NCBI GenBank assembly: GCA_947624995.1
Contig: CANQMS010000001.1
Location: 157,067-221,066, forward strand
Direction: 5' to 3'
From: an uncultured Clostridia bacterium
GTDB taxonomy: Bacteria; Bacillota; Clostridia; Oscillospirales; CAG-272
DNA: 64,000 nt
Shown here piece by piece: positions 1-10,892 of this stretch. A program made the translations under genes and the position numbers. The first letter of the stretch is position 1; each line of letters starts with the position of its first letter. The notes under the pieces were generated by a model. That model ran no database searches. It saw only the letters and a list, made by a program, of their open reading frames with translations, and was not told the origin of the DNA.

Positions 1-237
1 CCTCTTGCCGGGCTCCGCCTGCCCGTTTTGTCTTTTATCACGTTTCAGCCCCTTTTTTTTCGAGTCTTTCACATTTTCTCTTTTACATGAAACTCCGAAA
101 AAAAGGGGTAGATTTTTCTGCCCCTATATGCTATAATATACTTTAAATTAAAATGCCGTTTTTTCCGGCGCGGCGGCGCATCCGCCGCAGAAAGCAAAAG
201 CAAAAATAAAACAGATTTTTCCCGAAAGGATAATGAT

Positions 238-2670
238 ATGCCGAGATTTACAGAAAGAGCGGACATGCAGACTCTTCCGGTAATACCGCTTCGCGGTCTT
301 GTCGCCTTCCCTTCGATCCCGCTTTCGTTCGAGATCGAGCGCGACATCTCAGTCGCCGCGTGTGACGCGGCAACGGAGTCGGGATCCGCCGTACTGCTCG
401 TAACTCAGCGCGATATTTCGTGTACCGACCCGACTAAGGACGACGTCTTCGACGTCGGCTGCGTCGCAAGAATAAAACAGTCTGTGCGGACGCCGGAGGA
501 CACGGTCCGCGTGCTCGTCGAGGGGCTTTGCCGAGCGGAGATCGTCAGCTTCTCCCGCTGCCGCGCCGGATACATACGCGCCGACGTAATGACGAAGACC
601 GTCACGCTCGATGGTGACCCGGACGAGCGCGTCCGCGCGATGATGAACGCCCTCTGCTCCGCGCTTGAGGGTCAGGCGAGCGAGCGCCGCATCTCGCGCG
701 AGATGCTCATAACGGCGCGCGCACTGAAGAACCCGGGGCTTCTCTCCGATTTTGTCGCCGCCGGCGCGCTCGAAAGATGGGAAAACAAGGAAAGCGTGCT
801 CGAGGAATTCGACCCCATCCGCAGACTTTCGCTCGTTCTTGCCCTGTTCGAGGACGAAGCCGCAATGCTCGGGATCGAGGAGGAGATACAGGAGCGCGTC
901 CGCAGCTCGATCGGCGCCTCTCAGCGCGAGCACTACCTACGCGAGCAGCTCCGCATAATCAACGAGGAGCTCGGCAACAGCGACGACGACGAATACTACG
1001 GCAGAATAAAAAAAGCAAAGCTTCCCGCCGATGTCGAGACCAAGCTGCTTAAGGAGGTTTCGCGCCTCGGGCAGACGTCCTTCGGCTCGCCGGAGGGCGC
1101 GCTCATACGCAATTATCTCGACGTCTGCCTCTCCCTGCCGTGGAATGCGGAGACAAAGGACAGAGTCGACGTCGACGCGGCGGCGAAAATTCTCGACGAG
1201 GATCACGACGGGCTGCGCCGTGTTAAGGACAGGATCCTTGAATACCTCGCCGTAAAGCAGCTCTCCCCCGGGCTGCGCCATCAGATCATCTGCCTTGTCG
1301 GTCCTCCCGGCACGGGCAAAACGTCCATCGCCGCGTCCATTGCGCGGGCGATGAAGCGCAAATACGTCCGCGTTTCGCTCGGCGGCGTCCGCGACGAGGC
1401 GGACATACGCGGTCACAGAAAGACCTATATCGGCGCCATGCCGGGCAGAATAATCACCGCGCTGTGCGACGCCGGCGTCAAAAATCCTCTCATGCTCTTC
1501 GACGAGGTCGACAAGCTGACCCGGGACGCGCACGGCGATCCGTCCTCCGCGATGCTCGAGGTGCTCGACGCGGAGCAGAACAAAAATTTCCGAGACCATT
1601 TTATCGAGCTGCCGTTCGATCTCTCCGACTGCATGTTCATCTGCACCGCAAACACGACCGAAACAATCCCGCGCCCGCTGCTCGACAGGATGGAGATCAT
1701 CGAGCTTCCGTCGTACACGAGGAACGAAAAGCTCTCGATCGCGAAGAACCACCTGATCCCGAAGCAGTGCCGCCGTCACGGCATCGACCGCCGCCGGTTC
1801 CGCATCCGTGACGACGCGGTTTTCGAGCTCATCGACTACTACACCGCCGAAGCCGGTGTGCGCGGGCTCGAGCGTGAGATCGCTTCCCTCTGCCGCAAGG
1901 CGGCGCGAAGATTCGTTTCCGGCGAGCAAAAATCGCTGACGCTCACGGCAGAAGGCATAAAGGATTTCCTCGGCGCGCGCAAGATCGTCCCTGAGCACAT
2001 CTCCGAAATCGACGAGATCGGCGTCGTCAACGGCATGGCGTACACCTCGGTCGGCGGGGATCTTCTGAAGATAGAGGCGCTCGTCATGGACGGCACCGGC
2101 AAGCTCGAGCTGACAGGCTCGCTCGGCGACGTGATGAAGGAGTCCGCCAACATCGGCATAAGCTATATCCGCGCACACGCGGAGTCCCTCGGCGTCGACC
2201 GCGATTTTTATAAGACAAAGGACATACATATCCACGTCCCCGAAGGGGCGACCCCGAAGGACGGTCCGTCCGCCGGGATCACAATGCTGTGCGCGATGGT
2301 GAGCGCACTTTCAAAGCGCCCCGCGAAAAAGGACGTTGCCATGACGGGCGAGCTTACGCTGACCGGGCGCATACTCCCGATCGGCGGGCTGCGTGAAAAG
2401 ACCGCCGCGGCTTATGCCGCCGGCGTCCGCCGGATACTCATCCCGCGCGACAACGCCGCCGATCTTGAGGAGATCGACCCTGTCGTGCGCGACGGTGTCA
2501 TATTCACTCCGATATCGCATGCCGAGGAGGCTTTCGGTATAGTCTTCGCCGAACAGCACCGCACGCAGAGGCAGAAATGCGTCAAGACCGAGACTGCGAT
2601 TCCGGAGATACCGACGCACGTTCCGGCGTCATACGGCGTCAGCTGCAAAAAGCGGGAGTCTGTCCGATGA
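238..2670 (+). CDS. lon: ATP-dependent protease Lon (LonA)
   Basis: 810 aa; N-terminal LON domain (LPVIPLRGLVAFP), Walker A GPPGTGKT, Ser-Lys protease motif KDGPSAG. Confidence 0.97.
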   Translation: MPRFTERADMQTLPVIPLRGLVAFPSIPLSFEIERDISVAACDAATESGSAVLLVTQRDISCTDPTKDDVFDVGCVARIKQSVRTPEDTVRVLVEGLCRAEIVSFSRCRAGYIRADVMTKTVTLDGDPDERVRAMMNALCSALEGQASERRISREMLITARALKNPGLLSDFVAAGALERWENKESVLEEFDPIRRLSLVLALFEDEAAMLGIEEEIQERVRSSIGASQREHYLREQLRIINEELGNSDDDEYYGRIKKAKLPADVETKLLKEVSRLGQTSFGSPEGALIRNYLDVCLSLPWNAETKDRVDVDAAAKILDEDHDGLRRVKDRILEYLAVKQLSPGLRHQIICLVGPPGTGKTSIAASIARAMKRKYVRVSLGGVRDEADIRGHRKTYIGAMPGRIITALCDAGVKNPLMLFDEVDKLTRDAHGDPSSAMLEVLDAEQNKNFRDHFIELPFDLSDCMFICTANTTETIPRPLLDRMEIIELPSYTRNEKLSIAKNHLIPKQCRRHGIDRRRFRIRDDAVFELIDYYTAEAGVRGLEREIASLCRKAARRFVSGEQKSLTLTAEGIKDFLGARKIVPEHISEIDEIGVVNGMAYTSVGGDLLKIEALVMDGTGKLELTGSLGDVMKESANIGISYIRAHAESLGVDRDFYKTKDIHIHVPEGATPKDGPSAGITMLCAMVSALSKRPAKKDVAMTGELTLTGRILPIGGLREKTAAAYAAGVRRILIPRDNAADLEEIDPVVRDGVIFTPISHAEEAFGIVFAEQHRTQRQKCVKTETAIPEIPTHVPASYGVSCKKRESVR

Positions 2671-3269
2671 TAAATACACAGAATGTGACCCTCGCCATCT
2701 CGGCGGGCAGACCTGATCAGTTTCTGTCCGAGCCGCTGCCGCAGATCGCCCTCTCCGGGCGCTCCAACGTCGGCAAGAGCTCGCTCGTGAACGCTCTGCT
2801 CGGCAGAAAATCGCTCGCGCGCGTCAGCGGCACACCGGGAAAAACGGTAACGGTCAATTACTACCGCATCGACGGAAAGCTGTTTCTCGTCGACCTGCCG
2901 GGCTACGGATATGCGAAGCGAACGCGCGAGGAGCAGGCGGCATGGTCGGCGCTGACCGACGGCTACCTTGTCCGCAACCCGAATATCGACAGGCTGAAAA
3001 TGATCCTTCAGCTCATCGACGTACGCATAGGTCCGACATCGGATGACAATACTATGCTCGGCTGGCTCAACAGCTCCGGGATCCCGTATGCTGTCGTCGC
3101 GACAAAGTGCGACAAATGCACGCGGACGGAGCTCGAGTCTAACGTCGGCGCGCTCGCAACGCACCCGAATATACCGGACGGTACGCCGATAATCCCCTTT
3201 TCTTCGACGAAAAGGATCGGACAGCGCGAGGTATGGGGGCTGATACTCGATGCTGCCGGCATCAGGTGA
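2667..3269 (+). CDS. engB: Ribosome biogenesis GTP-binding protein YihA/YsxC (EngB)
   Basis: GRSNVGKSSLVNAL, DLPGYGYAK, TKCDK; ATG at 2667 overlaps the lon stop (ATGA), the usual lon-engB arrangement; the ORF-track start at 2577 is too far upstream. Confidence 0.93.
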   Translation: MINTQNVTLAISAGRPDQFLSEPLPQIALSGRSNVGKSSLVNALLGRKSLARVSGTPGKTVTVNYYRIDGKLFLVDLPGYGYAKRTREEQAAWSALTDGYLVRNPNIDRLKMILQLIDVRIGPTSDDNTMLGWLNSSGIPYAVVATKCDKCTRTELESNVGALATHPNIPDGTPIIPFSSTKRIGQREVWGLILDAAGIR

Positions 3270-3305
3270 TCGGACAATCATTTATAAAGGAGGCACCGAA
3301 TAGGA

Positions 3306-3980
3306 ATGGACGGACTTTCCGACCTTCAGATGACGCTCATAACATACGCGTTCCGCATCCCGACGGTGCTGATCGCGATCACAGTCCACGAGGTGTGCCA
3401 CGGTCTTGCGGCATATAAGCTCGGAGACACGACGGCGCGGGACATGGGAAGGCTGTCCCTGAATCCGCTGCGCCACCTCTCTCCCCTCGGCTGCATATGC
3501 ATGCTGCTTTTCGGATTCGGCTTCGCAAAGCCGGTCCCGATAAACACGCGCGGCTTCAAGCACCCGAAGCGCGATATGGCGCTGACAGCTCTCGCGGGTC
3601 CGCTCTCGAACCTCGCGCTCGCCGTCATCGCGATCTTTATTGAATCGCTCATAGACATGATCCCGGTCCCGGAAAGTTACGGCTTCGGATACTGGGTCCT
3701 GTTCGCGTCATACAACTTTATCTACATTTTCTATCTGATGAATCTCTCGCTCTGCGTCTTCAACCTCATCCCGATCCCTCCGCTCGACGGGTCGCGCGTG
3801 GTGCTCGCATTCCTGCCGCCGAGGCAGTACTTCGGGCTGATGAAGTACGAAAGATACATTATGCTCGCGCTTTTCGCTCTCATTTGGACGGGCGTGCTCA
3901 ACAACTTCATATTCACCGCCGTCAACGCGCTTTCGGGCGCAATACATTTCTTGATCCGACTTCTGCCTTTCATCGGCTGA
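3306..3980 (+). CDS. Site-2 protease family (M50) membrane metalloprotease
   Basis: HEVCHG (HExxH-like) and NLIPIPPLDGSRV motifs, several TM segments; upstream of scpAB. Confidence 0.88.
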   Translation: MDGLSDLQMTLITYAFRIPTVLIAITVHEVCHGLAAYKLGDTTARDMGRLSLNPLRHLSPLGCICMLLFGFGFAKPVPINTRGFKHPKRDMALTALAGPLSNLALAVIAIFIESLIDMIPVPESYGFGYWVLFASYNFIYIFYLMNLSLCVFNLIPIPPLDGSRVVLAFLPPRQYFGLMKYERYIMLALFALIWTGVLNNFIFTAVNALSGAIHFLIRLLPFIG

Positions 3981-3995
3981 GCTTTGAGGTAATTT

Positions 3996-4760
3996 TTGGA
4001 ACAGATAACATACAGACTCGATCAGTTCGAGGGACCGCTCGATCTCCTTTTGACGCTGATCCAGAAAAACAAATTCGACATTGCCGATATACCGATCGCG
4101 ATAATCTGCGAGCAGTATATGGAATACATAAACGAAGCCGCCGCGCACGATCTCGAAATCTCGTCCGACTTTATCGTCATGGCGAGCCGTCTCATGCTCA
4201 TAAAGAGCAGGACGCTCCTGCCGCGCGACGATGAAAAGGAAGAGGACCCGAGGGAGGAGCTCGCGCGCGCCGTCCTTGAATATGCCCGCGCAAAGCAGGC
4301 GTCAGAGCTTTTTGCAGGGATGTATTCGATGCACGGAGGCAGGATGGTCAAGGACACGGACGAGATCGCGCCGGACAACACGCTGCGCGATCAGGACATC
4401 TCCCTTCTGTCGGCGGCGCTCACGCGCGTCATGGCGGAGGTGCGCGCGGTCGAGGCGTCCGCCGTACGGTTCACGCCGCTGATTAAAAAGCGCGCCGTCT
4501 CCGCAACGGAAAAGGCACGGGACGTCATGAGCTTTATGAAGGACAGAGGCGCCGTCAGCGCCGTCGAGCTCTTCCGCCGCGAAAGCACGCGGACGGATAT
4601 GATCGCCGTTTTTCTGGCGGTCCTCGAGCTTTTGCGCAGCCAGCGTATAATAATCGTTTCCGGTGACGGCGATGACGTCGGGACGCTTGACGCAGCATCG
4701 CTCAGCTTTGAAATCTCGAAAGACGGGGAAAGCATGGATGAATTCAGAATCGAGGAATGA
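3996..4760 (+). CDS. scpA: Segregation and condensation protein A
   Basis: FEGPLDLLLTLIQKNKFDIADIPIA signature; TTG start; scpB follows. Confidence 0.95.
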   Translation: MEQITYRLDQFEGPLDLLLTLIQKNKFDIADIPIAIICEQYMEYINEAAAHDLEISSDFIVMASRLMLIKSRTLLPRDDEKEEDPREELARAVLEYARAKQASELFAGMYSMHGGRMVKDTDEIAPDNTLRDQDISLLSAALTRVMAEVRAVEASAVRFTPLIKKRAVSATEKARDVMSFMKDRGAVSAVELFRRESTRTDMIAVFLAVLELLRSQRIIIVSGDGDDVGTLDAASLSFEISKDGESMDEFRIEE

Positions 4761-5370
4761 CACTATCACGATGGACGGCATCGGCGAGGTCCGCAGTGCG
4801 GACGAAACGGCGGAGCTCTGCCGCTCGCTCGAGGCGATCCTTTTCGCTGCCGGGCATCCGGTTACATATGAAAAGCTTTCCGCTGTGCTCGGCATCCCCG
4901 CGTACGAGGTCCGCTCTCTCGTCGACGGTATCATGCCGGAATATAACGGCGAGGATTCGAGGCGCGGCATAATGCTGCTCGCGTTCGACGATTCCTGCCA
5001 GCTCTGCACAAAGGAGCAGTACGCGCCGCTGATAAAGGAGGCGCTCGGGATCCGCCGCGGCGGCAATCTCTCGGCGTCGTCCCTCGAGGTGCTCGCCATC
5101 ATCGCATATAACCAGCCGTGTACGCGCTCGTATGTCGACATGGTCCGCGGCGTCGATTCGGGCTACGTCGTCTCTTCCCTCACCGAAAAGGGGTTGATCG
5201 AACAGCGCGGCAGGCTCGACGTTCCGGGCAGACCGATCCTCTACGGCACGACCGAAACGTTCCTGCGCGTATTCGGAATATCGTCAACGGACGAGCTGCC
5301 CGCCGTCTCAAAGCCCGACGGCGGAGGTGCCGAAGAGGCGGACGCCGTCTCGACGGACGAGCTTCTTTAA
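4738..5370 (+). CDS. scpB: Segregation and condensation protein B
   Basis: EAILFAAGHPVTYEKL, SLEVLAIIAYNQPCTR, GRPILYGTT; internal ATG at 4738 chosen over the 4663 ORF start. Confidence 0.93.
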   Translation: MNSESRNDTITMDGIGEVRSADETAELCRSLEAILFAAGHPVTYEKLSAVLGIPAYEVRSLVDGIMPEYNGEDSRRGIMLLAFDDSCQLCTKEQYAPLIKEALGIRRGGNLSASSLEVLAIIAYNQPCTRSYVDMVRGVDSGYVVSSLTEKGLIEQRGRLDVPGRPILYGTTETFLRVFGISSTDELPAVSKPDGGGAEEADAVSTDELL

Positions 5371-5405
5371 CGGTTCGGAAAAAACAAACGAAAGGAGTGA
5401 CGCCT

Positions 5406-6107
5406 TTGATAGTGCTGTACATATTAGCCGCCGTCATCGGCGTCATTGCACTGCTGCTCTTCTGCCGCGTATACGTCAGCTTTTCTTACGGCGAGGGTAA
5501 TCTCGCCCTGACGGTACGCTATGCGCTTTTGCGCATCCGCATTCTTCCGGCAAAAGAGAAAAAAATAAAGCCGGGCGACTATACGTTCGATAAGGTCGCA
5601 AAACGAAAGCTGAAGCAGGCAAAAAAAGAAAAAGAAAAATCAGAAAAAGCTCCGAAAAAGAGCAAGCCGAAAAAAAAGCGAGCCGAAAAAAAGCCCGCGG
5701 ACGAGAGCGAAAAGAAAGAAAATAAGAACGCCCTGATCCCGATGATCCCCGAGCTTATAAAACTCGTTTTCGACGTGCTGAAACGGGCGCCGCGTAAGCT
5801 GAGACTCGAAATAAACCGCCTCCGCCTGTCCGTCGGAGCCGAAAACGCCGCCGATACCGCTATAAGGTACGGCGCTGTGACGCAGGCGGTAGGCGCCGCC
5901 CTCACGCTCGCGGAGGAGCACGCCGACGTGAGAGTCGGAAAGGACGCCGTCATGACCGTGCCGAACTTTTTGTCCGGGAAGACAGACGCGGACATAAGCG
6001 TCCGTCTGTCGGTCCGCGTGGGTTCGGTACTTGGGCTCGGGCTGCGATTCGTCTTCAATTTTTTACAACTCTTCATAAAGCTGAAAACAACAAAAAACAG
6101 TGACTGA
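5406..6107 (+). CDS. DUF2953-like membrane protein, Lys-rich linker
   Basis: N-terminal TM then basic region; adjacent to the ytfJ/GerW-like gene, the usual DUF2953 neighbourhood; TTG start at 5406. Confidence 0.7.
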   Translation: MIVLYILAAVIGVIALLLFCRVYVSFSYGEGNLALTVRYALLRIRILPAKEKKIKPGDYTFDKVAKRKLKQAKKEKEKSEKAPKKSKPKKKRAEKKPADESEKKENKNALIPMIPELIKLVFDVLKRAPRKLRLEINRLRLSVGAENAADTAIRYGAVTQAVGAALTLAEEHADVRVGKDAVMTVPNFLSGKTDADISVRLSVRVGSVLGLGLRFVFNFLQLFIKLKTTKNSD

Positions 6108-6122
6108 GAAAGGAACAAAGGA

Positions 6123-6650
6123 ATGAACGGGAACGGAAAGATCAGCGAAAACAACAAGATAAGCGACATAATCAAGACGTCGCTTGAAAACATTCGCGGC
6201 GTCGTCGACGCCAACACCATCGTCGGCAACCCGATCACGACGCCGCAGGGCGTCACTATCCTGCCGATATCCGAGGTCTCGGTCGGATTCGCGTCCGGCG
6301 GGTTCGACTATCTCGGCAAGAACGCCACAAAGTCCGAGCACGGCGGCGGGAACAATTTCGGAGGCGGCGGCGGCAGCGGTCTATCTGTCAAGCCGGTGGC
6401 TTTCATCGTTATTTCGGCGGACGGCTCGGTCGAGCTCATGCCGATAACGGTGCCCGCGGCACAGAAGTCGGACGTTGCCGCTATAATCGACGGTGCGCCG
6501 GCGCTGATAGACAAGATCAAGTCCCTGCTTCCGAAGAAAAAGAAGGATGAGGACACAGGCGACGGCGACTCTGAGCCGGAGAGCGCTGAAGACACAGCAG
6601 ATGCTGAGAGCGGGACAGACTCGGAAAGCACCGAGGCGTCAGCGGAATAA
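6123..6650 (+). CDS. ytfJ: GerW/YtfJ family sporulation protein
   Basis: NTIVGNPITTPQGVTILPISEVSVGFASGG plus GGGGGSGLSVKPVAF signature. Confidence 0.92.
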   Translation: MNGNGKISENNKISDIIKTSLENIRGVVDANTIVGNPITTPQGVTILPISEVSVGFASGGFDYLGKNATKSEHGGGNNFGGGGGSGLSVKPVAFIVISADGSVELMPITVPAAQKSDVAAIIDGAPALIDKIKSLLPKKKKDEDTGDGDSEPESAEDTADAESGTDSESTEASAE

Positions 6651-6742
6651 ATTTCATTTTCGCCATATAATATCCGCGAATACATAATTGACTGCGGCGG
6701 GAAAATAAGCTCTGAAATATTTATTCGGAGCTTTTTCACGAT

Positions 6743-7897
6743 ATGACCGTATTTTTTCGCCGCGCCGCGGCTGTGATTTTCACGCTTTTAATATTCTCCT
6801 CATTCTCTTCGGGAACCTTCGTCGCCTTCTCCGGCACGTCCGCCGAAAGCGCTATTCTGATCGAGGCGTCAGGGGAACACGTCATCTATGAGCATGACGC
6901 CGACCGCCGCCTTCCGATGGCGTCAACGACAAAGATAATGACGGCGCTCTGCGCCATTGAATCGGGCGACATCACGCGCGCTGTCAAGGTCTCCCCCGCC
7001 GCCGTCGGCGTCGAGGGATCGTCTGTCTATCTCAAAGCGGGCGAGGAGCTGACGCTCGAGGATCTGCTCTACGCGCTGATGCTCGCGAGCGCGAATGACG
7101 CCGCTGCCGCCATCGCGATAGAGGTGTCGGGTTCAGTCGAGGACTTCGCCGCGCTTATGAACAGGCGCGCAAGTGAACTCGGCTGCACAGACACGCATTT
7201 TGAAAACCCGCACGGGCTCGACAGCGAGGAGCACTACACGACCGCGCGCGACCTTGCGAAAATAACTGCCGAAGCTCTGAAAAACGAAACGTTCCGAAAG
7301 ATCGTTTCGACATATAAGCATACTATCCCGCTTGAGGGCGGGGGCGTCCGCGTGCTTGTCAACCATAACAGGCTGCTGCGCACTGAGGAAAATGTCATCG
7401 GCGTCAAGACCGGCTTTACGAAGCGAAGCGGGCGCTGCCTTGTGACCGCAGCCGAGCGCGGCGGGGTGACCGTCGTCGCCGTGACGCTCCGCGACCCGGA
7501 CGACTGGCGCGACCATTCCGCAATGCTGAAGCTCGGGCTCGACTCGTATAGGTGCGACATTCTATGCGACGACGACGGGCTTTCGTTTCCCGTCCCCGTC
7601 GCCGGAGGCGACGCGGATTTCGTTATAGCTCACGGAGGGGAGCGCATGACCGTTTCCCTGCCCGTCGACGCGCCGACGCCGCACCGCGTCGTCAATCTGC
7701 GCCCGTTCGTGTTCGCTCCGATCGAGCGCGGCGAAAATCTCGGCTTTGTCGAATGGTTCGATAAAGACGGGAATTCGCTCGGGAGGTTCGATCTTTTTGC
7801 CGAGGACTCCGTCACCGCAAGGCAAAAGCCGTCCCTGATCGACAGAATACACGACATATTTAATAAGGAGAGCAAAGATGAAACCGTTCATGAATGA
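6743..7897 (+). CDS. D-alanyl-D-alanine carboxypeptidase (DacF/PBP5 family)
   Basis: SxxK (MASTTKIMTAL), SxN (LASANDAAAAIA), KTGFT motif. Confidence 0.93.
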   Translation: MTVFFRRAAAVIFTLLIFSSFSSGTFVAFSGTSAESAILIEASGEHVIYEHDADRRLPMASTTKIMTALCAIESGDITRAVKVSPAAVGVEGSSVYLKAGEELTLEDLLYALMLASANDAAAAIAIEVSGSVEDFAALMNRRASELGCTDTHFENPHGLDSEEHYTTARDLAKITAEALKNETFRKIVSTYKHTIPLEGGGVRVLVNHNRLLRTEENVIGVKTGFTKRSGRCLVTAAERGGVTVVAVTLRDPDDWRDHSAMLKLGLDSYRCDILCDDDGLSFPVPVAGGDADFVIAHGGERMTVSLPVDAPTPHRVVNLRPFVFAPIERGENLGFVEWFDKDGNSLGRFDLFAEDSVTARQKPSLIDRIHDIFNKESKDETVHE

Positions 7898-9287
7898 AGA
7901 TTTTCTTCTCTCGACCGACACGGCGCGCCGCCTTTACCACGGGACGGCGGAGCCGTTACATATCATCGACTATCACTGCCACGTCCCGCCGCGGGACATC
8001 GCAAACGACAGCCGGTATTCGAACATCACCGAGCTTTGGCTCGGCGGCGACCACTACAAGTGGCGCGCAATACGCTCCGCCGGCGTCCCCGAAAAATACA
8101 TCACGGGAGATGCCTCGGACTACGAAAAATTCCGCGCGTATGCCTCCGTCATGCCGCGCCTCATCGGGAACCCGCTCTATCACTGGACGCATCTTGAGCT
8201 GCGCCGCTATTTTGACTGCGACCTTATCCTCTCCCCCGAAACGTGCGACGAGATATGGGAGCTGACGCGCTCCGCGCTCGAAAAGGATGAATTCTCGGTG
8301 CGAAGCATCATCCGCCGCTCAAACGTCGACGTCATTTGCACGACGGACGACCCGGCGGACACGCTCGAATACCATGAGTCGCTCGCAAAAGACGGCACAT
8401 TTGAAACGAAAGTATATCCGGCGTGGCGCCCCGACAAGGGCATAAACATCGAGGCGAGGGGCTTTTCCGGCTACATAAAAAAACTCGGCGAGGCGGCAGG
8501 CGTCAATATAACCGATATTGAATCGCTCTTTGAGGCGTACCGACGCCGCCTTGACTTTTTTGCCGTCCGCGGCTGCCGCGTCGCGGACCACGGGCTCGAC
8601 GTCTACCCGTTCTACACCGCCCCGGACCTCTATCACGCAAACGAAATATTCAAGGAGGCGCTCGCCTCCGACGGCGGCATCGGCGACCTTGGCAAGGTAA
8701 CGCTCTACAAGGGCGCGATGCTCCGCTTTTTGGGCTCCGAATACGTCCGCCGCGGCTGGGTCATGCAGATACACTTCGGCGTCCTGCGCAACGCGAACTC
8801 GCGCATGTTTGCGAGCCTCGGTCCCGACACCGGCTTTGACACTATCGGCGACACGGTGCCGATAACCGCGCTCGGGCGACTCCTCGACATGATGGACACG
8901 CACGGCTCGCTGCCGCGCACAGTGCTCTACCCCATCGCGCCGCATCAGAATGACGCGGTCGCCGCGCTCTGCGGCAGCTTTCAGACGTCCGGCGACGGAT
9001 ATCCGCGCATGATGCAGGGCAGCGCGTGGTGGTTCGCCGACACGCTTGACGGTATGCGCCGCCAGATGACAAAGCTCGCTTCCCTCTCCGTCTTCGGCTG
9101 TTTCCTCGGTATGCTCACCGACTCGCGCAGCTTCACCTCTTATCCGCGCCACGAGTATTTCCGCCGCATCCTCTGCGACCTCGTCGGAGGCTGGATCGAG
9201 GACGGGCTGTATCCGGACGGCGCCGAGGCGGAGAAAATAATCGCCGACATTTCATATAACAACGCGAAAAACTATTTCGGATTTTAA
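7878..9287 (+). CDS. uxaC: Glucuronate isomerase
   Basis: 469 aa; IDYHCHVPPRDIA, ADHGLDVYPF, WWFADTLDGM, TDSRSFTSYPRHEYFRR. Confidence 0.95.
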   Translation: MKPFMNEDFLLSTDTARRLYHGTAEPLHIIDYHCHVPPRDIANDSRYSNITELWLGGDHYKWRAIRSAGVPEKYITGDASDYEKFRAYASVMPRLIGNPLYHWTHLELRRYFDCDLILSPETCDEIWELTRSALEKDEFSVRSIIRRSNVDVICTTDDPADTLEYHESLAKDGTFETKVYPAWRPDKGINIEARGFSGYIKKLGEAAGVNITDIESLFEAYRRRLDFFAVRGCRVADHGLDVYPFYTAPDLYHANEIFKEALASDGGIGDLGKVTLYKGAMLRFLGSEYVRRGWVMQIHFGVLRNANSRMFASLGPDTGFDTIGDTVPITALGRLLDMMDTHGSLPRTVLYPIAPHQNDAVAALCGSFQTSGDGYPRMMQGSAWWFADTLDGMRRQMTKLASLSVFGCFLGMLTDSRSFTSYPRHEYFRRILCDLVGGWIEDGLYPDGAEAEKIIADISYNNAKNYFGF

Positions 9288-9342
9288 TCTAAACGGACGC
9301 CCACGAAAAGCGCCGCAGACAGCATCAAAGGAGAAACACAAA

Positions 9343-10608
9343 ATGCAGATCGAAACAAAATGCCTTCACGAAGGCTATGTCCGCAAAAACGGGGACCCGG
9401 GTGCGCTGCCGATAGTGCAGAGCACGACATATGTGTTTGACTCGACGGAGCACATAGCAGACCTTTTCAATATGCCCACGGAGTGCATGTATTCGCGGTT
9501 CGCGAATCCGACCGTTGACGCGGTCGAGAAGAAGATTGCCGCGCTCGAGGGCGGCGTCGGCGCGATGTGTACGACGAGCGGACAGGCGGCGTCTCTCCTG
9601 TCCGTGCTCAATCTCTGCCGCGCGGGCGACAGCATCCTCGCCGTAAGCTCGCTTTACGGCGGAACGATCAACCTCTTTGCATACTCGCTCAAAAAGCTCG
9701 GCATCGAGTGCATCTTCGTCGATCCCGAGGCGGATGAAGGTGCGCTCGACGCGGCGATCAAGCCGAACACGCGCCTCGTCTTCGGGGAAACGCTCGCGAA
9801 CCCGGCGCTCAACGTCTTTGACATCGAGCGCTTTGCAAGCTTTGCACACAGGCACAAGATCCCCCTCATCGTAGACAACACGTTCCCGACGCCCATCCTC
9901 TGCCGCCCCTTCGAGTTCGGCGCGGACATCGTCGTACATTCTACGACGAAGTACATGGACGGGCACGCGCTCCAGGGCGGAGGCGTCATCGTCGACAGCG
10001 GGAACTTCGACTGGGCAAACGGCAATTTCCCCGAATTTACGGAGCCGGACGAAAGCTACCACGGCGTCATCTACACGCGCGACTTCGGCAGGCAGGCATA
10101 CATAATCAAGGCGCGCATGCAGCTCATGCGTGACTTCGGCTGCTATCCGGCGGCAAATTCGGCGTTTCTCTTAAATATCGGGCTCGAAACGCTCGCGGTC
10201 AGGATGGAGCGCTACTGCAAGAACGCGCTCACCGTCGCCGAATACCTCGCCGCGTCCGACGATGTGGAGCGCGTGAGCTATCCGGGGCTCCCGTCCGACC
10301 CGTACTACGAGCGCGCGAAAAAATATCTGCCGAACGGGTGCAGCGGCGTCATTTCATTCGACATAAAGGGCGGGCGCGACCGCGCAACGCGCTTTATGGA
10401 CGCGCTTAAGCTCGCGTCCCGCGAGGTCCACGTCGCAGATATACGCACCTGCGTGCTCCATCCCGCGAGCATGACGCACCGCCAGCTCAACGACGAGCAG
10501 CTCGCCGCCGCCGGAATCGACGCCGGAATGATCCGGTTCTCCGTCGGTCTCGAAAACGTCTCAGACATCATAGACGATATAAAGCAGGCGTTTGACGCGA
10601 GCAGGTAA
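9343..10608 (+). CDS. metY: O-acetylhomoserine aminocarboxypropyltransferase / Cys-Met metabolism PLP enzyme
   Basis: STTYVFDST, SRFANPTVDAVEKKIAALEGG, STTKYMDGHALQGGGVI PLP-Lys region. Confidence 0.9.
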   Translation: MQIETKCLHEGYVRKNGDPGALPIVQSTTYVFDSTEHIADLFNMPTECMYSRFANPTVDAVEKKIAALEGGVGAMCTTSGQAASLLSVLNLCRAGDSILAVSSLYGGTINLFAYSLKKLGIECIFVDPEADEGALDAAIKPNTRLVFGETLANPALNVFDIERFASFAHRHKIPLIVDNTFPTPILCRPFEFGADIVVHSTTKYMDGHALQGGGVIVDSGNFDWANGNFPEFTEPDESYHGVIYTRDFGRQAYIIKARMQLMRDFGCYPAANSAFLLNIGLETLAVRMERYCKNALTVAEYLAASDDVERVSYPGLPSDPYYERAKKYLPNGCSGVISFDIKGGRDRATRFMDALKLASREVHVADIRTCVLHPASMTHRQLNDEQLAAAGIDAGMIRFSVGLENVSDIIDDIKQAFDASR

Positions 10609-10628
10609 CCTAATATTATGGTTTTTAA

Positions 10629-10670
10629 TGCAGGGGGAAGCAACTCTTGAAAGAGTTTCTTCCCCCTGCA
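10629..10670. terminator. Hairpin TGCAGGGGGAAG...CTTCCCCCTGCA with inner AACTCTT/AAGAGTTT pairing
   Basis: Read directly; lies 3' of metY. Confidence 0.7.
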
Positions 10671-10865
10671 CCCCCTATTATCATAACTTTTTATGGAGTT
10701 ACTTTCTCACCGCACCAAAAAAATAACCGCGCAAAGCGCGGTTACCGCCGCCGTGCGGCGGGCGGAGGCGGAGCCGAGCACCGAACGGCGCGAAATTCCA
10801 ACGAATTCCGCGCTCCCAATCGCCCCATCCCAAAACAGCTCCATAAAAAGTTTAGAAAGGGGTCA

Positions 10866-10892
10866 GGGGAAACCTTTAGGAAAGGTTTCCCC
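10866..10892 (-). terminator. Hairpin GGGGAAACCTTT-agg-AAAGGTTTCCCC 3' of pckG
   Basis: Perfect 12-bp stem just past the pckG stop. Confidence 0.7.

Noticed and set aside
937-2235. 432-aa minus-strand ORF
   Set aside because: Antisense shadow of lon; no recognisable domain.
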